Source: Caballeronia udeis (GTDB lineage: Bacteria; Pseudomonadota; Gammaproteobacteria; Burkholderiales; Burkholderiaceae). Taken from it: a stretch of 64,000 nucleotides of DNA. The DNA lies in the NCBI RefSeq assembly GCF_001544555.2, contig NZ_FCOK02000003.1, positions 62,001 through 126,000 on the forward strand. The letters run 5' to 3'. The notes beneath the pieces were generated by a model that was not told where the DNA came from, did not search any database, and saw only the letters and a program-made list of their open reading frames with translations. Shown here one piece after another: positions 1-8,993 of this stretch. Made by a program: the position numbers and the translations under genes. Each line of letters opens with the position of its first letter. Position 1 is the stretch's first letter.

Positions 1-16
1 TAGCTCTTCGCGGTAA

Positions 17-76
17 CGGCCGGCGCATGGCACCACGCGCCGGCCGAATGTGTTGCCCGGGGAGGCTTGCCTCCCC
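17..76 (+). terminator. two stacked hairpins upstream of fliD
   Basis: Two perfect inverted repeats lie in the region before fliD. The first has 10-base arms at 17-26 and 37-46; the second has 7-base arms at 59-65 and 70-76 around a CTTG loop. Neither is followed by a strong T run. They probably end transcription of the gene left of the window (flagellin would be expected next to fliD) or stabilise its 3' end. The role is inferred from position only. Confidence 0.45.
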
Positions 77-139
77 TACCCGTTTTACAAACGTTTATCA
101 TTCAGGCTCGAAAGCAAAACCGACACACGGAGCATCCCC

Positions 140-1687
140 ATGTCGACGATTCCCAGCGCCGCCAACACGGCCGCGGCCACAGCAGCCCAAGTCGCTGCCG
201 CCGCAGCAGCAGCCCAAGCGGCCGCCGCGCAGTCCATCATCAGCGGGTCCACCGGTAATTCGTCACTGGATGTCTCGTCGCTCGTCACGAGTCTCGTCAA
301 CGCAAAGGTAGCAGGCCAGACCGCCTCCCTGAGCGCACAACAGTCGAACGACAACACCAAACTTTCGGCAATCGGCGCATTGCAGGCTGCATTGTCCGCC
401 TTGCAGGCCGGCGTCCTGCCGCTGTCCAACGGCACGACCCTCGGCCAGTTCACCGCGACCGCGAGCGGCACCGGACTGACGGCAACCGCCACCAGCGGCG
501 CCACGGCCGGCACCTATTCCATCGGGGTAACGCAGATCGCGAGCGCGCAGACGCTCTCGTCAGCGGCATTCGGCGCGACGACAGCACTCGGCACCGGCAC
601 GATGAATGTCTCGGTCGGCGGCCAGTCGATGAGCGTCGCCATCACGTCGGCGAACAACACGATCAGCGGCATTGCCAGCGCGATCAACTCGGCGGCGAAC
701 AACCCGGGCGTCACGGCGACCGTCGTCACCGGCACGGACGGTGCGCATCTGGTCTTGCGCTCGTCGGCCACGGGTGCATCGAATACGATCAACGTGGGAG
801 TCACCGGCGTCGCGAACGATGCCGGCCTGTCCAGCCTCGGCGTCACGTCCACGGCCGGCGCCAGCGGGACCGCATCGACCTTTACGTCAGCGGTGAGCAC
901 GAAGGCGTGGACGCAATCCGCGTCCGCACAAGACGCCATGTTCACCGTCGACGGCACGGCGGGCACCAGTTCCAGCAACGCGGTGACCACCGCGGTCCAG
1001 GGCCTGACGCTCAACCTGACCACTGCGGCCATTGGCACGCCGGCGGGCACGACGCAGACAGTGACCGTGGCGCAGAACACCTCGTCTGCAGCCAGCGCAA
1101 TCAACAATTTCGTCAGCCTCTATAACGCCCTGGTCACCACTTACGGCCAGGTCGCGGGTTTCGACAGTTCGCAGGCCGCCGGCTCGCAGGGCGGCGCGCT
1201 GCTCGGCGATTCGACGTTCAACACCATCCAGAACACGCTCGCGAGTACCGTCGCCGGCGGCGTGCCGAACGGCAATTCGACCGTCTCGCTTGGGTCTATC
1301 GGCATTACACTCAACGCGGACGGCACCCTGACAGCCAACAGCACGACGCTCACGAATGCGCTCACGAGCAACCCGTCGGGCGTCTCGGCCCTGTTCAATT
1401 CGACCACCGGCGTGGCCGCGAAGCTGACGACCAGCCTGAACTCGTTCCTGGGCACGGGGGGCCTGGTCGCGAACAGCCAGAGCGCGATCAACACCGACCT
1501 GACCAGCATCGCGACGCAGCAAACTGCCTTGACTTCCTACACGGCGCAGCTCACGAGCCAGTACCAGGCGCAGTTCACAGCGCTCAATACGCTGATGGCG
1601 ACCATGAACAACAACTCGCAGTACCTGACGCAGTTGTTCGGCGGCGCCAATAGCGCGGGTGCGTTGGCATCGTCCGGCAACGCCTGA
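140..1687 (+). CDS. fliD: flagellar hook-associated protein 2 (filament cap) FliD
   Basis: FliD forms the pentameric cap at the tip of the growing flagellar filament and guides flagellin folding outside the cell. The 515-residue product has the family layout: an Ala-rich N-terminal tail, an N-terminal helical segment with SSLVTSLVNAK near residue 45, Ser/Thr/Ala/Gly-rich beta domains in the middle (very low Lys/Arg, no Cys), and a C-terminal helix with QYQAQFTALNTLMATMN before the end. The ATG at 140 has GGAG seven bases upstream; an upstream in-frame start at 50 adds about 30 residues with no family character and is rejected. fliT follows after 20 bases, which supports the call. The poly-Ala stretch near residues 10-30 is unusually long. 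Confidence 0.95.
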   Translation: MSTIPSAANTAAATAAQVAAAAAAAQAAAAQSIISGSTGNSSLDVSSLVTSLVNAKVAGQTASLSAQQSNDNTKLSAIGALQAALSALQAGVLPLSNGTTLGQFTATASGTGLTATATSGATAGTYSIGVTQIASAQTLSSAAFGATTALGTGTMNVSVGGQSMSVAITSANNTISGIASAINSAANNPGVTATVVTGTDGAHLVLRSSATGASNTINVGVTGVANDAGLSSLGVTSTAGASGTASTFTSAVSTKAWTQSASAQDAMFTVDGTAGTSSSNAVTTAVQGLTLNLTTAAIGTPAGTTQTVTVAQNTSSAASAINNFVSLYNALVTTYGQVAGFDSSQAAGSQGGALLGDSTFNTIQNTLASTVAGGVPNGNSTVSLGSIGITLNADGTLTANSTTLTNALTSNPSGVSALFNSTTGVAAKLTTSLNSFLGTGGLVANSQSAINTDLTSIATQQTALTSYTAQLTSQYQAQFTALNTLMATMNNNSQYLTQLFGGANSAGALASSGNA

Positions 1688-1707
1688 TGGAGCCAGGATA
1701 AATCGAC

Positions 1708-2007
1708 ATGGAACAGAACAGCTTGATCGACCGCCTGCTTGAGTTGACGCTCGCAATCCAGCATGCGGCGGCCATGGCGGACTGGCAGGAAGCGGCCCGC
1801 CTGACTGAAGAGCGGACCCCGCTTTTCATGGAGTTGACGCCGGAACAGGACGCCACGGCCATGGACGCGATCAGGCGAATCCAGGAAATCGATGCCGCCA
1901 TTGCGGCCAACGCGAAGGCGACGCAGGGCGAATTACAGGTCGAATACAGCTCGGCGATGAAGAAGATCCAGGCGGCCAGCAAGTATCACCAGGCCGCCAA
2001 GTTCTGA
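1708..2007 (+). CDS. fliT: flagellar protein FliT (export chaperone)
   Basis: FliT-type proteins are small cytoplasmic helical chaperones that hold FliD before export and, in enterics, restrain FlhDC. This 99-residue product is almost entirely predicted helix, starts with MEQNSLIDRLLELT and contains the WQEAARLTEER segment typical of the family, followed by a second helix and a basic C-terminal tail (KKIQAASKYHQAAKF). It lies 20 bases after fliD on the same strand, the standard fliD-fliT pairing. The family is divergent, so the call rests as much on position as on sequence. Confidence 0.85.
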   Translation: MEQNSLIDRLLELTLAIQHAAAMADWQEAARLTEERTPLFMELTPEQDATAMDAIRRIQEIDAAIAANAKATQGELQVEYSSAMKKIQAASKYHQAAKF

Positions 2008-2083
2008 CGCAAGGCGGAAGCGGTACACGGCCTTATCCTGGCTCCGCGAAGACAACCGCGAAAACCAGGCATTTGGCGCAATG

Positions 2084-2118
2084 CACCCCGGGCACCTATG
2101 TGCTTCCGGGGTGTTTTC
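2084..2118 (+). terminator. rho-independent terminator after fliT
   Basis: An inverted repeat (CACCCCGG at 2084-2091 with CCGGGGTG at 2106-2113, plus an inner GCAC/GTGC pair) is followed by TTTTCTT. It ends the fliD-fliT transcript and sits just before the 3' end of the convergent exchanger gene. Confidence 0.85.
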
Positions 2119-2125
2119 TTATGGT

Positions 2126-3136
2126 CTAGCGTCCCAGCGTCAGCGCCAGATACAGCGCATAAAGCCCACCGTTCACCAGCAGCGCCCACAGCACGATCCC
2201 ACTCTTCCTCGCGTTGAAGCGCAGCCACGCGGCCGCCGCGAGCGTGATGAAAACGCCCGTCATCACCTCCACGCGCGGCTCCCACGGCGTCAGCATGATG
2301 CCGATACCCGGCAGCAGAGTGCCCTGGAACACCATTGCGCCGGTGATATTGCCGAACGCCAGCGTATCCTTGCCGCGCCGTGCCCAGATGATGCTGTTGA
2401 CCTTCTCGGGCAACTCGGTCGCGATAGGAATGATGATCAGCGAGAGCAGCAGCGCCGATATCCCCAGCACATGCGAGACCCCTTCCACGCCGGCGATAAA
2501 CCCCTTCGCACCACCAACCAGCAGCGCCGTGCCCAGGATCATCTGCAACACGATGGTCGCAAGCGAGGTAGGCAACCCGAAGCGCGAGATCAGCAGCCGC
2601 TCGGGCGCTTCAGTGCCGTGGCCCTTCTCGACAAGAGCGGCGGACGCGCGAAACGTCGTCACCACGTACATGACATACACGCCGACCAGTCCCGCCGCAA
2701 ACAGTGCGCGCACTTGCCATGCGTGATGCGGTACGTACATGGCGGCCGCCGCGATCAGGAAAGCACACAGGAAGAAGTTGAGATCGCGGGTGAAACCGCC
2801 GTGTTCGGGTGCGACGACCCCCTTGAGGCCGCGCGTCTTGAGCACGGCGATGGCCATCAGGCAGGTCGACAAGGTCGCGAGCATCAGCGGTGCGCCCAAG
2901 ATTGCGCCCACGCCGATTTCCTCGTTCACCGCGCGGCTGGCGGTGCCGCCCATCAACGCGATGATCGGCACGGTGGTTTCCGGCAGCGCCGTGCCCACAG
3001 CCGCGAACAGCGAACCGGTGACCCCTTCGGAAATGCCTAGCTTTTCGCCGAGATGTTCGAGCGCGTTGGTGAAGAGTTCCGATGCCACCAGGATCACCAC
3101 GAGCATGATCGCGAGTTGCAGGAAAAGCATCGTCAT
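2126..3136 (-). CDS. CaCA-family cation exchanger, riboswitch-controlled, possible Mn2+ exporter
   Basis: An integral membrane protein of about 336 residues with roughly ten hydrophobic segments. Two copies of the Na/Ca exchanger alpha repeat are visible: the first around SLFAAVGTALPETTVPIIAL (acidic Glu inside the membrane), the second around IIPIATELPEKVNSIIWARRG followed by GNITGAMVFQGTLLPGIG. This is the CaCA (sodium/calcium exchanger) superfamily, which moves divalent cations by antiport. The start at 3136 (MTMLFLQ) is preferred because residues added by the GTG-type start at 3187 are basic and not membrane-like. The key context is the leader: a yybP-ykoY aptamer at about 3345-3450 lies upstream on the same strand, so induction by manganese and a role in Mn2+ export are inferred rather than Ca2+ transport. 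Confidence 0.88.
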   Translation of the reverse strand: MTMLFLQLAIMLVVILVASELFTNALEHLGEKLGISEGVTGSLFAAVGTALPETTVPIIALMGGTASRAVNEEIGVGAILGAPLMLATLSTCLMAIAVLKTRGLKGVVAPEHGGFTRDLNFFLCAFLIAAAAMYVPHHAWQVRALFAAGLVGVYVMYVVTTFRASAALVEKGHGTEAPERLLISRFGLPTSLATIVLQMILGTALLVGGAKGFIAGVEGVSHVLGISALLLSLIIIPIATELPEKVNSIIWARRGKDTLAFGNITGAMVFQGTLLPGIGIMLTPWEPRVEVMTGVFITLAAAAWLRFNARKSGIVLWALLVNGGLYALYLALTLGR

Positions 3137-3279
3137 GCGGCACCTCGCGATAAAACCGGCGAGGAAGCGAGGCGATGAGCGACGCAATGATCTTGACGGA
3201 ACAGCGGTAGGGAAACCGACGAACGCAGCGTATGGCCTGGGGCAGGCCTGAGGTGTTTTTGTTTTGGAGACACGATAAA

Positions 3280-3334
3280 TTCACGGTCGGACGTCAGCGA
3301 ACCAGGATGCAATCCCGCGCCGTCCGACCGTGAA
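3280..3334 (-). promoter_or_regulatory. leader hairpin, probable riboswitch expression platform
   Basis: A perfect 14-base inverted repeat (arms 3280-3293 and 3321-3334, 27-base loop) lies between the manganese aptamer and the exchanger start. Read on the minus strand the 3' arm runs into TTTATCG, a weak U tract. Its place directly after the aptamer suggests it is the switching element (terminator or antiterminator). That role is inferred. Confidence 0.6.
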
Positions 3335-3344
3335 CGACAAGATG

Positions 3345-3450
3345 CACCCATGGTCTCGCCAAACCTGACCGGTCGAACGCGCCACGGCTGACTAGCCGAG
3401 TATGTTGACGCGTCCTCCTCCCGTTGCGGAAGGAAGGCTACTCCCCAAAG
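3345..3450 (-). ncRNA. yybP-ykoY manganese riboswitch
   Basis: Read on the minus strand, the segment shows the conserved blocks of the yybP-ykoY (Rfam RF00080) aptamer in the right order and spacing: GGGGAGTAGCC (3436-3446), then CAACATACTCGG about 45 bases later, then TTTGGCGAGACC (3352-3363). These blocks form the docked L1 and L3 loops that bind Mn2+ in the E. coli mntP and Lactococcus examples. It precedes an exchanger gene, as expected for a Mn2+-efflux control element. The region from 3451 to 3717 holds the promoters of this leader and of the divergent binding-protein gene; I could not place them precisely. Confidence 0.88.
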
Positions 3451-3717
3451 ACGGCCACGAGTTTAGCGTGGGTACGCGGATTAGGCAACCGCCCGCGGCG
3501 GTCTTCAAAAAACTGTCACGGGCCCATATGGATATCCCGAATCGGTCGTTGTAGCGGAAATAACGGTTCAGTAAGCTACGGCCACGGAGGCCCAATCGTT
3601 GCCATTTCGTTGCGCTGACGCATCCGACGAAGCGCACCGTACAATAAGCCGCAACCGCCGTAACAAGAAACGTCCGACTGACTAACACTGACGACCACGT
3701 TCGTAACGGGAGATCCC

Positions 3718-5304
3718 ATGCGCTTCAGAATGCTCGCAGCCGCTGTACTGGCCATCACGCCGGTGCTCGCGATGGCGAAACCGCTCACTGTGTGTACCGA
3801 GTCGAGCCCGGATGGCTTCGACGTCGTGCAATTCAATTCGCTGGTGACGACCAACGCATCGGCGGATGTGATCTTCAACACGCTCGTCTCCTACGATGAA
3901 GTCGCGAAAAAGGTCACGCCCGCGCTGGCCGAGAAATGGGACGTCAGCCCCGACGGCCTCACCTACACGTTTCATTTGCGGCCGAACGTGGCGTTCCAGA
4001 CCACGGACTACTTCACGCCGTCGAGAAAACTGAACGCCGACGACGTGGTGTTCTCCTTTGACCGCATGCTCTCCGACAGCAACCCGTGGCACAAAGTGGC
4101 GGGCGCAAGCGGCTTTCCGCACGCGCAGTCAATGGGTCTCGTCAAGCTGATCAAGTCCGTATCCAAAGTCGATGACAACACCGTCAAGTTCGAGCTCAAC
4201 ACGCCGAACGCGACCTTCGTGCCCATTCTCACAATGGGCTTTGCATCGATCTACTCGGCCGAATACGCCGACCAGTTGCTCAAGGCCGGCCACGAAACCG
4301 ACCTGAACGCGAAGCCGGTGGGCACCGGGCCGTTCATGCTGAAGAGCTATACGAAAGACGCCGTGATCCGTTACGACGTCAACCCGACCTACTGGGGGCC
4401 AAAACCCAAGGTGGACCGGCTGATCTACGCCATCACGCCCGACGCCTCCGTGCGCGCGCAGAAGATCAAGGCGGGCGAATGCCAGATCGCGTTGTCGCCG
4501 AAGCCGCAGGACGTGGTCGACGCGAAGAAGGACAGCTCGTTGAAAGTGGTCGAAACGCCGGCGTTCATGACGGCGTTCGTCGCGTTGAACACGCAGAAAA
4601 AGCCGCTCGATAACCCCAAGGTACGCCAGGCGTTGAACATTGCCTTCGATCGTACGACCTACCTGAAGACTGTCTTTGAGAATACGGCTACGCCCGCTGT
4701 CAACCCGTACCCGCCGAACACGTGGAGCTATGACAAGCAGATCACGGCGTATCCGTATTCGGTCGATCGCGCGAAGAAACTGCTCGCCGACGCCGGCTTT
4801 CCGAATGGCTTCGACACGACAATCTGGGTGCGTCCGAACGGCAGCGTGCTGAATCCGAATCCGAAGGTCGGCGCCGAGTTGCTTCAGGCGGACCTGGCGA
4901 AGATCGGCGTGAAGGCGCAGGTGAAAGTGATCGAATGGGGCGAGTTGATCAAGGAAGCCAAGCAGGGCCAGCACGACATGTTGTTCATGGGCTGGGCGGG
5001 CGACAACGGCGATCCGGACAACTATCTGTCACCGCTCTTCAGTTGCGCCGCGGTGCGCTCGGGCATCAACTTCGCGCGCTTCTGCGATCCGACACTGGAC
5101 CGCATGATCGATGAAGGCAAAGAAACTGCGGATACAAGCAAGCGGACCAAGGCTTATACCGAAGCCCAGCAGATCATTCATGACCAGGCGCTGTGGATTC
5201 CTCTCGGTTACCCCACAGCATCGGCAATCACGCGCAGCAACGTCAGTGGATATCGCGTGAGTCCGTTCGGACGGCAGAACTTCGCCAGCGTCGCGGTTCA
5301 ATAG
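3718..5304 (+). CDS. ABC transporter periplasmic peptide-binding protein (DppA-like)
   Basis: A 528-residue extracytoplasmic solute-binding protein of family 5 (SBP_bac_5). A Sec signal peptide is clear (MRFRMLAAAVLAITPVLAMA, cleavage near residue 20). The mature N-terminus KPLTVCTESSPDGFDVVQFNS, the LAEKWDVSPDGLTYTFHLRPNV block and the C-terminal GWAGDNGDPDNYLSPLFSC block are the DppA signature, with Cys residues placed as in DppA. It would capture dipeptides or related solutes in the periplasm for an ABC importer. No permease or ATPase gene is adjacent: a terminator follows at once and the next gene is convergent, so this is an orphan binding protein. The true ligand cannot be read from sequence. 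Confidence 0.92.
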   Translation: MRFRMLAAAVLAITPVLAMAKPLTVCTESSPDGFDVVQFNSLVTTNASADVIFNTLVSYDEVAKKVTPALAEKWDVSPDGLTYTFHLRPNVAFQTTDYFTPSRKLNADDVVFSFDRMLSDSNPWHKVAGASGFPHAQSMGLVKLIKSVSKVDDNTVKFELNTPNATFVPILTMGFASIYSAEYADQLLKAGHETDLNAKPVGTGPFMLKSYTKDAVIRYDVNPTYWGPKPKVDRLIYAITPDASVRAQKIKAGECQIALSPKPQDVVDAKKDSSLKVVETPAFMTAFVALNTQKKPLDNPKVRQALNIAFDRTTYLKTVFENTATPAVNPYPPNTWSYDKQITAYPYSVDRAKKLLADAGFPNGFDTTIWVRPNGSVLNPNPKVGAELLQADLAKIGVKAQVKVIEWGELIKEAKQGQHDMLFMGWAGDNGDPDNYLSPLFSCAAVRSGINFARFCDPTLDRMIDEGKETADTSKRTKAYTEAQQIIHDQALWIPLGYPTASAITRSNVSGYRVSPFGRQNFASVAVQ

Positions 5305-5325
5305 TCAGTGCTTTGATTCACCAAG

Positions 5326-5357
5326 GAAGCCGGGCGTGCAAACGCCCGGCTTCTTTT
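5326..5357 (+). terminator. strong terminator after the peptide-binding protein
   Basis: Perfect 11-base arms (GAAGCCGGGCG 5326-5336 and its complement 5343-5353) enclose TGCAAA and are followed by TTTT. The 3' end touches the stop codon of the convergent metallo-hydrolase gene. Confidence 0.9.
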
Positions 5358-6435
5358 ACTTCGGCGAGAAGCGGATCACACCGTCTTCGTCATGGGTATG
5401 GCGCACGAGTTCGCCTTGCAGCCAGAGCAGGTGCAAATGCGCCAGCGCTTCGCCGAGCGCGAACGTCATCTGGTGTACATCGAGCGGACGCTTGAACATG
5501 AGCGGCACAATGTCAGCGGCGCTTTGCGGCTTGATCGCACAGGCTTCGCGCACTTCTGCCAAACGCGCGGCGTGGTGATCCCGAAGCTGCCCGATGCGCG
5601 TATGCATGCCGCGAAACGGCTTGCCGTGCGAAGGGAGCACGAGTGTATCGGCGGGAAGGGACTCGTAGCGGCCCAGTGAACCCAGGAACAGCGCGAGCGG
5701 ATTCCCCTCCGGTTCGATAGCAAACACCGACACGTTAGTGGATATGCGCGGCAGCACCATGTCGCCGGAAATCAGCACCTTCGTCTCCGCGCAGAAAAAC
5801 GCGCAATGTTCAGGGGAATGCCCAAACCCTGTCACCACTTCCCAGTCACGGCCACCAATCTTCAGCTTGTCGCCATCGCGCAGCCGACGATAAACCCGCG
5901 GGATGGACGGCACCAAGGTCGGGTAATACGCATCGCGCTTGCGCAGCGCTTCAAGCGATGCCGGGTCCGTCATTCCATGCAGGGCGAAGTGCCGTGCGGC
6001 ACGCTCGCCGCCCGCGTCGGAACCGTCGCCGGCGGACATCACGCGGCCCATTGCGTACTCGCCGAGCGACATCCAGAGCCTCACCGGATCCCATCGTTTC
6101 TTCTCGCCGCCGTTGCAGATCCAGTCCGCCAGCCCCAGGTGATCCGGGTGGCAATGCGTGACGACCACGCGCAGCACCGGCAGGCCGTCAAGCAGCGTGT
6201 CGAAGGTGCGTTCCCAGTTCGCCCGGATCGTTTCGTCTGAAATACCGCAATCGATAATGGTCCATCCCGCCACGCCGTCGATCTCGTCGCGCATGACCCA
6301 CAGGTTGATGTGATCGAGCGCGAACGGCAGCGGCATGCGCACCCAGAACACGCCGGGCGTGACTTCCATCGTGTGGCCGCTTTCAGGAAGACGGTCTGCG
6401 AAAACGTAATCGAGTTGCTGTTCGAGCGGGTTCAT
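5356..6435 (-). CDS. metallo-beta-lactamase-fold hydrolase
   Basis: A 359-residue cytoplasmic MBL-fold protein. The metal-binding motif THCHPDHLG is at residues 93-101, with further ligands at GFGHSPEHC (about residue 205), the GDMVLP aspartate and the SHGKPF histidine. No signal peptide is present, and there is a C-terminal helical extension (AHLHLLWLQGELVRH) typical of the Burkholderia MBL hydrolases similar to SdsA/LACTB2-like thioesterases. Substrate unknown. It is divergent from the MerR regulator at 6547 and shares a promoter region containing a MerR-type operator, so it may belong to that regulon. Confidence 0.88.
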   Translation of the reverse strand: MNPLEQQLDYVFADRLPESGHTMEVTPGVFWVRMPLPFALDHINLWVMRDEIDGVAGWTIIDCGISDETIRANWERTFDTLLDGLPVLRVVVTHCHPDHLGLADWICNGGEKKRWDPVRLWMSLGEYAMGRVMSAGDGSDAGGERAARHFALHGMTDPASLEALRKRDAYYPTLVPSIPRVYRRLRDGDKLKIGGRDWEVVTGFGHSPEHCAFFCAETKVLISGDMVLPRISTNVSVFAIEPEGNPLALFLGSLGRYESLPADTLVLPSHGKPFRGMHTRIGQLRDHHAARLAEVREACAIKPQSAADIVPLMFKRPLDVHQMTFALGEALAHLHLLWLQGELVRHTHDEDGVIRFSPK

Positions 6436-6479
6436 GCGGATCGGGTCTCCGGGTTGTCAGTTGTTGCATTGCCGCCAAG

Positions 6480-6518
6480 TTGACGCTAACGTTAACCTGC
6501 ATTTTAACGTCGGCGTCA
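6480..6518. promoter_or_regulatory. MerR-type operator/promoter, LiuR-like site
   Basis: A 15-base inverted repeat with two mismatches (arms 6481-6495 and 6504-6518, 8-base spacer) lies between the divergent MBL and MerR genes. TTGACG at 6480 and TAACGT at 6505 could act as -35 and -10 with a 19-base spacer, the long spacing that MerR-family activators correct. The core resembles LiuR sites (TTGACG...AACG). Binding is inferred. Confidence 0.6.
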
Positions 6519-6546
6519 GAAAAGCGCTGGAAACCTTGCAATTTCA

Positions 6547-7011
6547 ATGACAGACACGCGCTACACCATCGCCGAACTGGCACGCGAATTCGAGATCACA
6601 CCGCGCGCGATCCGGTTCTACGAGAACCAGGGCTTGCTCACGCCGGCGCGCGAAGGCACGAACGGCATGCGTCGCGTGTATTCGGCGCGCGACCGCACGC
6701 GGCTCAAGCTGACGCTGCGCGGCAAGCGGCTCGGATTCTCGTTGCTCGAAGTGAGCCGGCTGCTCGACCTCTACGATTCACCGACCGGGACGGTCGCCCA
6801 ATTGCATGCGTTCCTCGACACCATCGCGGCACATCGCGCCGTGCTGGAGCGGCAACTGGAAGACCTGAACGCAACGCTCGCCGAGCTCTCCGCCTACGAG
6901 GTGCAAGGGCGCGCGCTGCTTTCAGCGAACGCTGAAAAACGCGCGCGCCGAGCGGCGGTTGCGTCTGCATCGACGGATACGGACGCGAGGAAAGACGCGA
7001 AGGTACCTTGA
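6547..7011 (+). CDS. MerR-family transcriptional regulator, LiuR-like
   Basis: A 154-residue one-component regulator. Residues 5-75 form the MerR winged helix-turn-helix (YTIAELAREFEITPRAIRFYENQGLL), followed by a dimerisation helix rich in Leu/Arg and a short Ala/Lys-rich tail. It lacks the Cys ligands of metal-sensing MerR proteins. The sequence, the ITPRAIRFYE wording and the position directly upstream of aceK match LiuR, which controls branched-chain acid and leucine breakdown in beta- and gammaproteobacteria. An operator-like inverted repeat sits 29 bases upstream. Leucine-pathway candidates occur further on at 9781, 14743 and 23612, though not in one operon. Confidence 0.88.
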   Translation: MTDTRYTIAELAREFEITPRAIRFYENQGLLTPAREGTNGMRRVYSARDRTRLKLTLRGKRLGFSLLEVSRLLDLYDSPTGTVAQLHAFLDTIAAHRAVLERQLEDLNATLAELSAYEVQGRALLSANAEKRARRAAVASASTDTDARKDAKVP

Positions 7012-7172
7012 GCTCGCAACGGACAGGAATGGCGACGGCGGAGAAGCGGCAACGTCCGGCGATACAATATCGGCCGGGTTCGAAACCGGGTTTGACGCTT
7101 ATAACGTAAAGACGTAATCACGTAGCGCACTTGGCGTACGCCGGACGACACCACACGAAGTGCAGGGTCGAC

Positions 7173-8972
7173 ATGAATCACTTTCCCAAATTGCTGTCGT
7201 CGCAGATTGGCTTCGATGTCGCGGAAACGCTGCTCGAAGGCTTCGACCGTCACTATCGCGTGTTTCGCGATGCGGCCATCGCGGCGAAAGGGCTATTCGA
7301 AGCCGGCGACTGGCACGCGCTGCAGCGGCTTGCGCGCGAGCGCATCACGTCGTACGACGATCGGGTGGAAGAGTGCGTGATGCGTCTGGAAGACGAGTAC
7401 GACGCCGAGAACATAGACGATGAAATCTGGCAGCAGATCAAGCTGCATTACATCGGCCTGCTGACGGCGCACCGGCAACCCGAGTGCGCGGAGACGTTCT
7501 TCAACTCGGTGTGCTGCAAAATCCTGCATCGCTCGTACTTCAACAATGACTTCATTTTCGTGCGGCCCGCCATTTCGACGGAGTACATCGAGAACGACGA
7601 ACCCGCGGCCAAACCGACCTATCGCGCGTATTACCCGGGTAAAGACGGGCTCGCGGCAACGCTCGAACGGATCGTCACGAACTTCCAGCTCGAGCCGCCG
7701 TTCGAAGATTTGCAGCGCGACGTCCATTGCCTGATGCAAGCCATTAACGAGGCGTTCGGCGAATTCAAGGCCGCGCCAAATTTCCAGATTCATGTGCTGT
7801 CGTCGCTGTTCTTTCGCAACAAGGCGGCGTACATAGTGGGCCGGATCATCAACGGTGATCTGGTGGTGCCGTTCGCCGTGCCCGTGCGTCACACGTCGCC
7901 CGGCCTGCTCGCGCTCGATACGGTCCTGCTGCAGCGGGAGCAACTGCTGATCATCTTCAGCTTCTCGCACTCCTACTTCCTCGTGGATATGGAAGTGCCG
8001 TCCGCGTATATCCAGTTCCTGCGCTCGATCATGCCGGGCAAACCGAAGGCGGAAATCTATACGTCGGTGGGCTTGCAGAAGCAGGGAAAGAACCTGTTTT
8101 ATCGCGACTTGCTGCATCACCTGTCGCATTCCAGCGATAAATTCGTCATCGCGCCCGGCATCAAGGGGCTTGTGATGCTGGTGTTCACGCTGCCGTCTTT
8201 TCCGTATGTGTTCAAACTGATCAAGGACAACTTTCCGCCGCCGAAGGAAACCACGCGCAAGAAGATCCAGGACAAGTATCAGCTCGTCAAACGCCATGAT
8301 CGCTTGGGGCGCATGGCCGATACGCTCGAGTATTCGAGCGTCGCGTTACCGCTGTCGCGCCTCGACGATGCGCTGCTCAAGGAGCTCAAGAAGGAAGTCG
8401 CATCGATGATCGAATACGAAGGCGATAACCTGGTGATCAGGCATATGTACATAGAGCGGCGCATGACACCGCTGAACCTGTATTTGCAGAACGGCACACC
8501 GTCGGAAATCGAGCATGGCATCAAGGAATATGGCGACGCGATCAAGCAACTGATCCAGGCAAATATCTTCCCTGGCGACATGCTCTACAAGAATTTCGGC
8601 GTGACGCGCCACGGCCGCGTGGTGTTCTACGACTACGACGAGATCGAATACCTGACTGATTGCAACGTGCGCAAAGTGCCGCAAGCGCGCAACGAGGAAG
8701 ACGAGATGTCGGGTGAACCGTGGTACACCGTCGGGCCGCATGACATCTTCCCCGAAACCTACAACACCTTCCTGCTCGGCGACCCGCGCGTGCGTGACGC
8801 GTTCATCAAACATCACGCCGATTTCTTCGACCCCGCGCTCTGGCAAAAGCACAAGGAAGAAATCCTTAACGGCGAGCTCGCCGACTTCTTTCCGTACGAA
8901 CGCGGCATTCGTTTTTGCGTTCGTTATCCTGAGCGTTTTCTGGACGGCGCACCCGCAGCACGCGCCGCATGA
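7173..8972 (+). CDS. aceK: isocitrate dehydrogenase kinase/phosphatase
   Basis: AceK switches isocitrate dehydrogenase off by phosphorylation and on by dephosphorylation, steering carbon between the TCA cycle and the glyoxylate shunt. The 599-residue product matches the E. coli enzyme along its length: an N-terminal regulatory half ([20 protein letters not shown]), the ATP-loop region [19 protein letters not shown] with the lysines of [22 protein letters not shown], and the catalytic [20 protein letters not shown] with YDEIEYLT. The ATG at 7173 is preferred over the longer upstream start. There is no aceA or aceB beside it, unlike enterics; the carbonic anhydrase gene follows after 21 bases. 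Confidence 0.97.
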   Translation: MNHFPKLLSSQIGFDVAETLLEGFDRHYRVFRDAAIAAKGLFEAGDWHALQRLARERITSYDDRVEECVMRLEDEYDAENIDDEIWQQIKLHYIGLLTAHRQPECAETFFNSVCCKILHRSYFNNDFIFVRPAISTEYIENDEPAAKPTYRAYYPGKDGLAATLERIVTNFQLEPPFEDLQRDVHCLMQAINEAFGEFKAAPNFQIHVLSSLFFRNKAAYIVGRIINGDLVVPFAVPVRHTSPGLLALDTVLLQREQLLIIFSFSHSYFLVDMEVPSAYIQFLRSIMPGKPKAEIYTSVGLQKQGKNLFYRDLLHHLSHSSDKFVIAPGIKGLVMLVFTLPSFPYVFKLIKDNFPPPKETTRKKIQDKYQLVKRHDRLGRMADTLEYSSVALPLSRLDDALLKELKKEVASMIEYEGDNLVIRHMYIERRMTPLNLYLQNGTPSEIEHGIKEYGDAIKQLIQANIFPGDMLYKNFGVTRHGRVVFYDYDEIEYLTDCNVRKVPQARNEEDEMSGEPWYTVGPHDIFPETYNTFLLGDPRVRDAFIKHHADFFDPALWQKHKEEILNGELADFFPYERGIRFCVRYPERFLDGAPAARAA

Positions 8973-8993
8973 AACCTATCCGCACTGAATCCC

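Noticed and set aside
887..1756. Long minus-strand open frame of 289 codons opposite fliD
   Set aside because: It is Arg-rich, has no ribosome site and lies wholly antisense to a well supported gene; high GC makes such shadows common.
7293..8297. Minus-strand 334-codon frame opposite aceK
   Set aside because: Antisense shadow with no domain features; the plus strand is unmistakably AceK.
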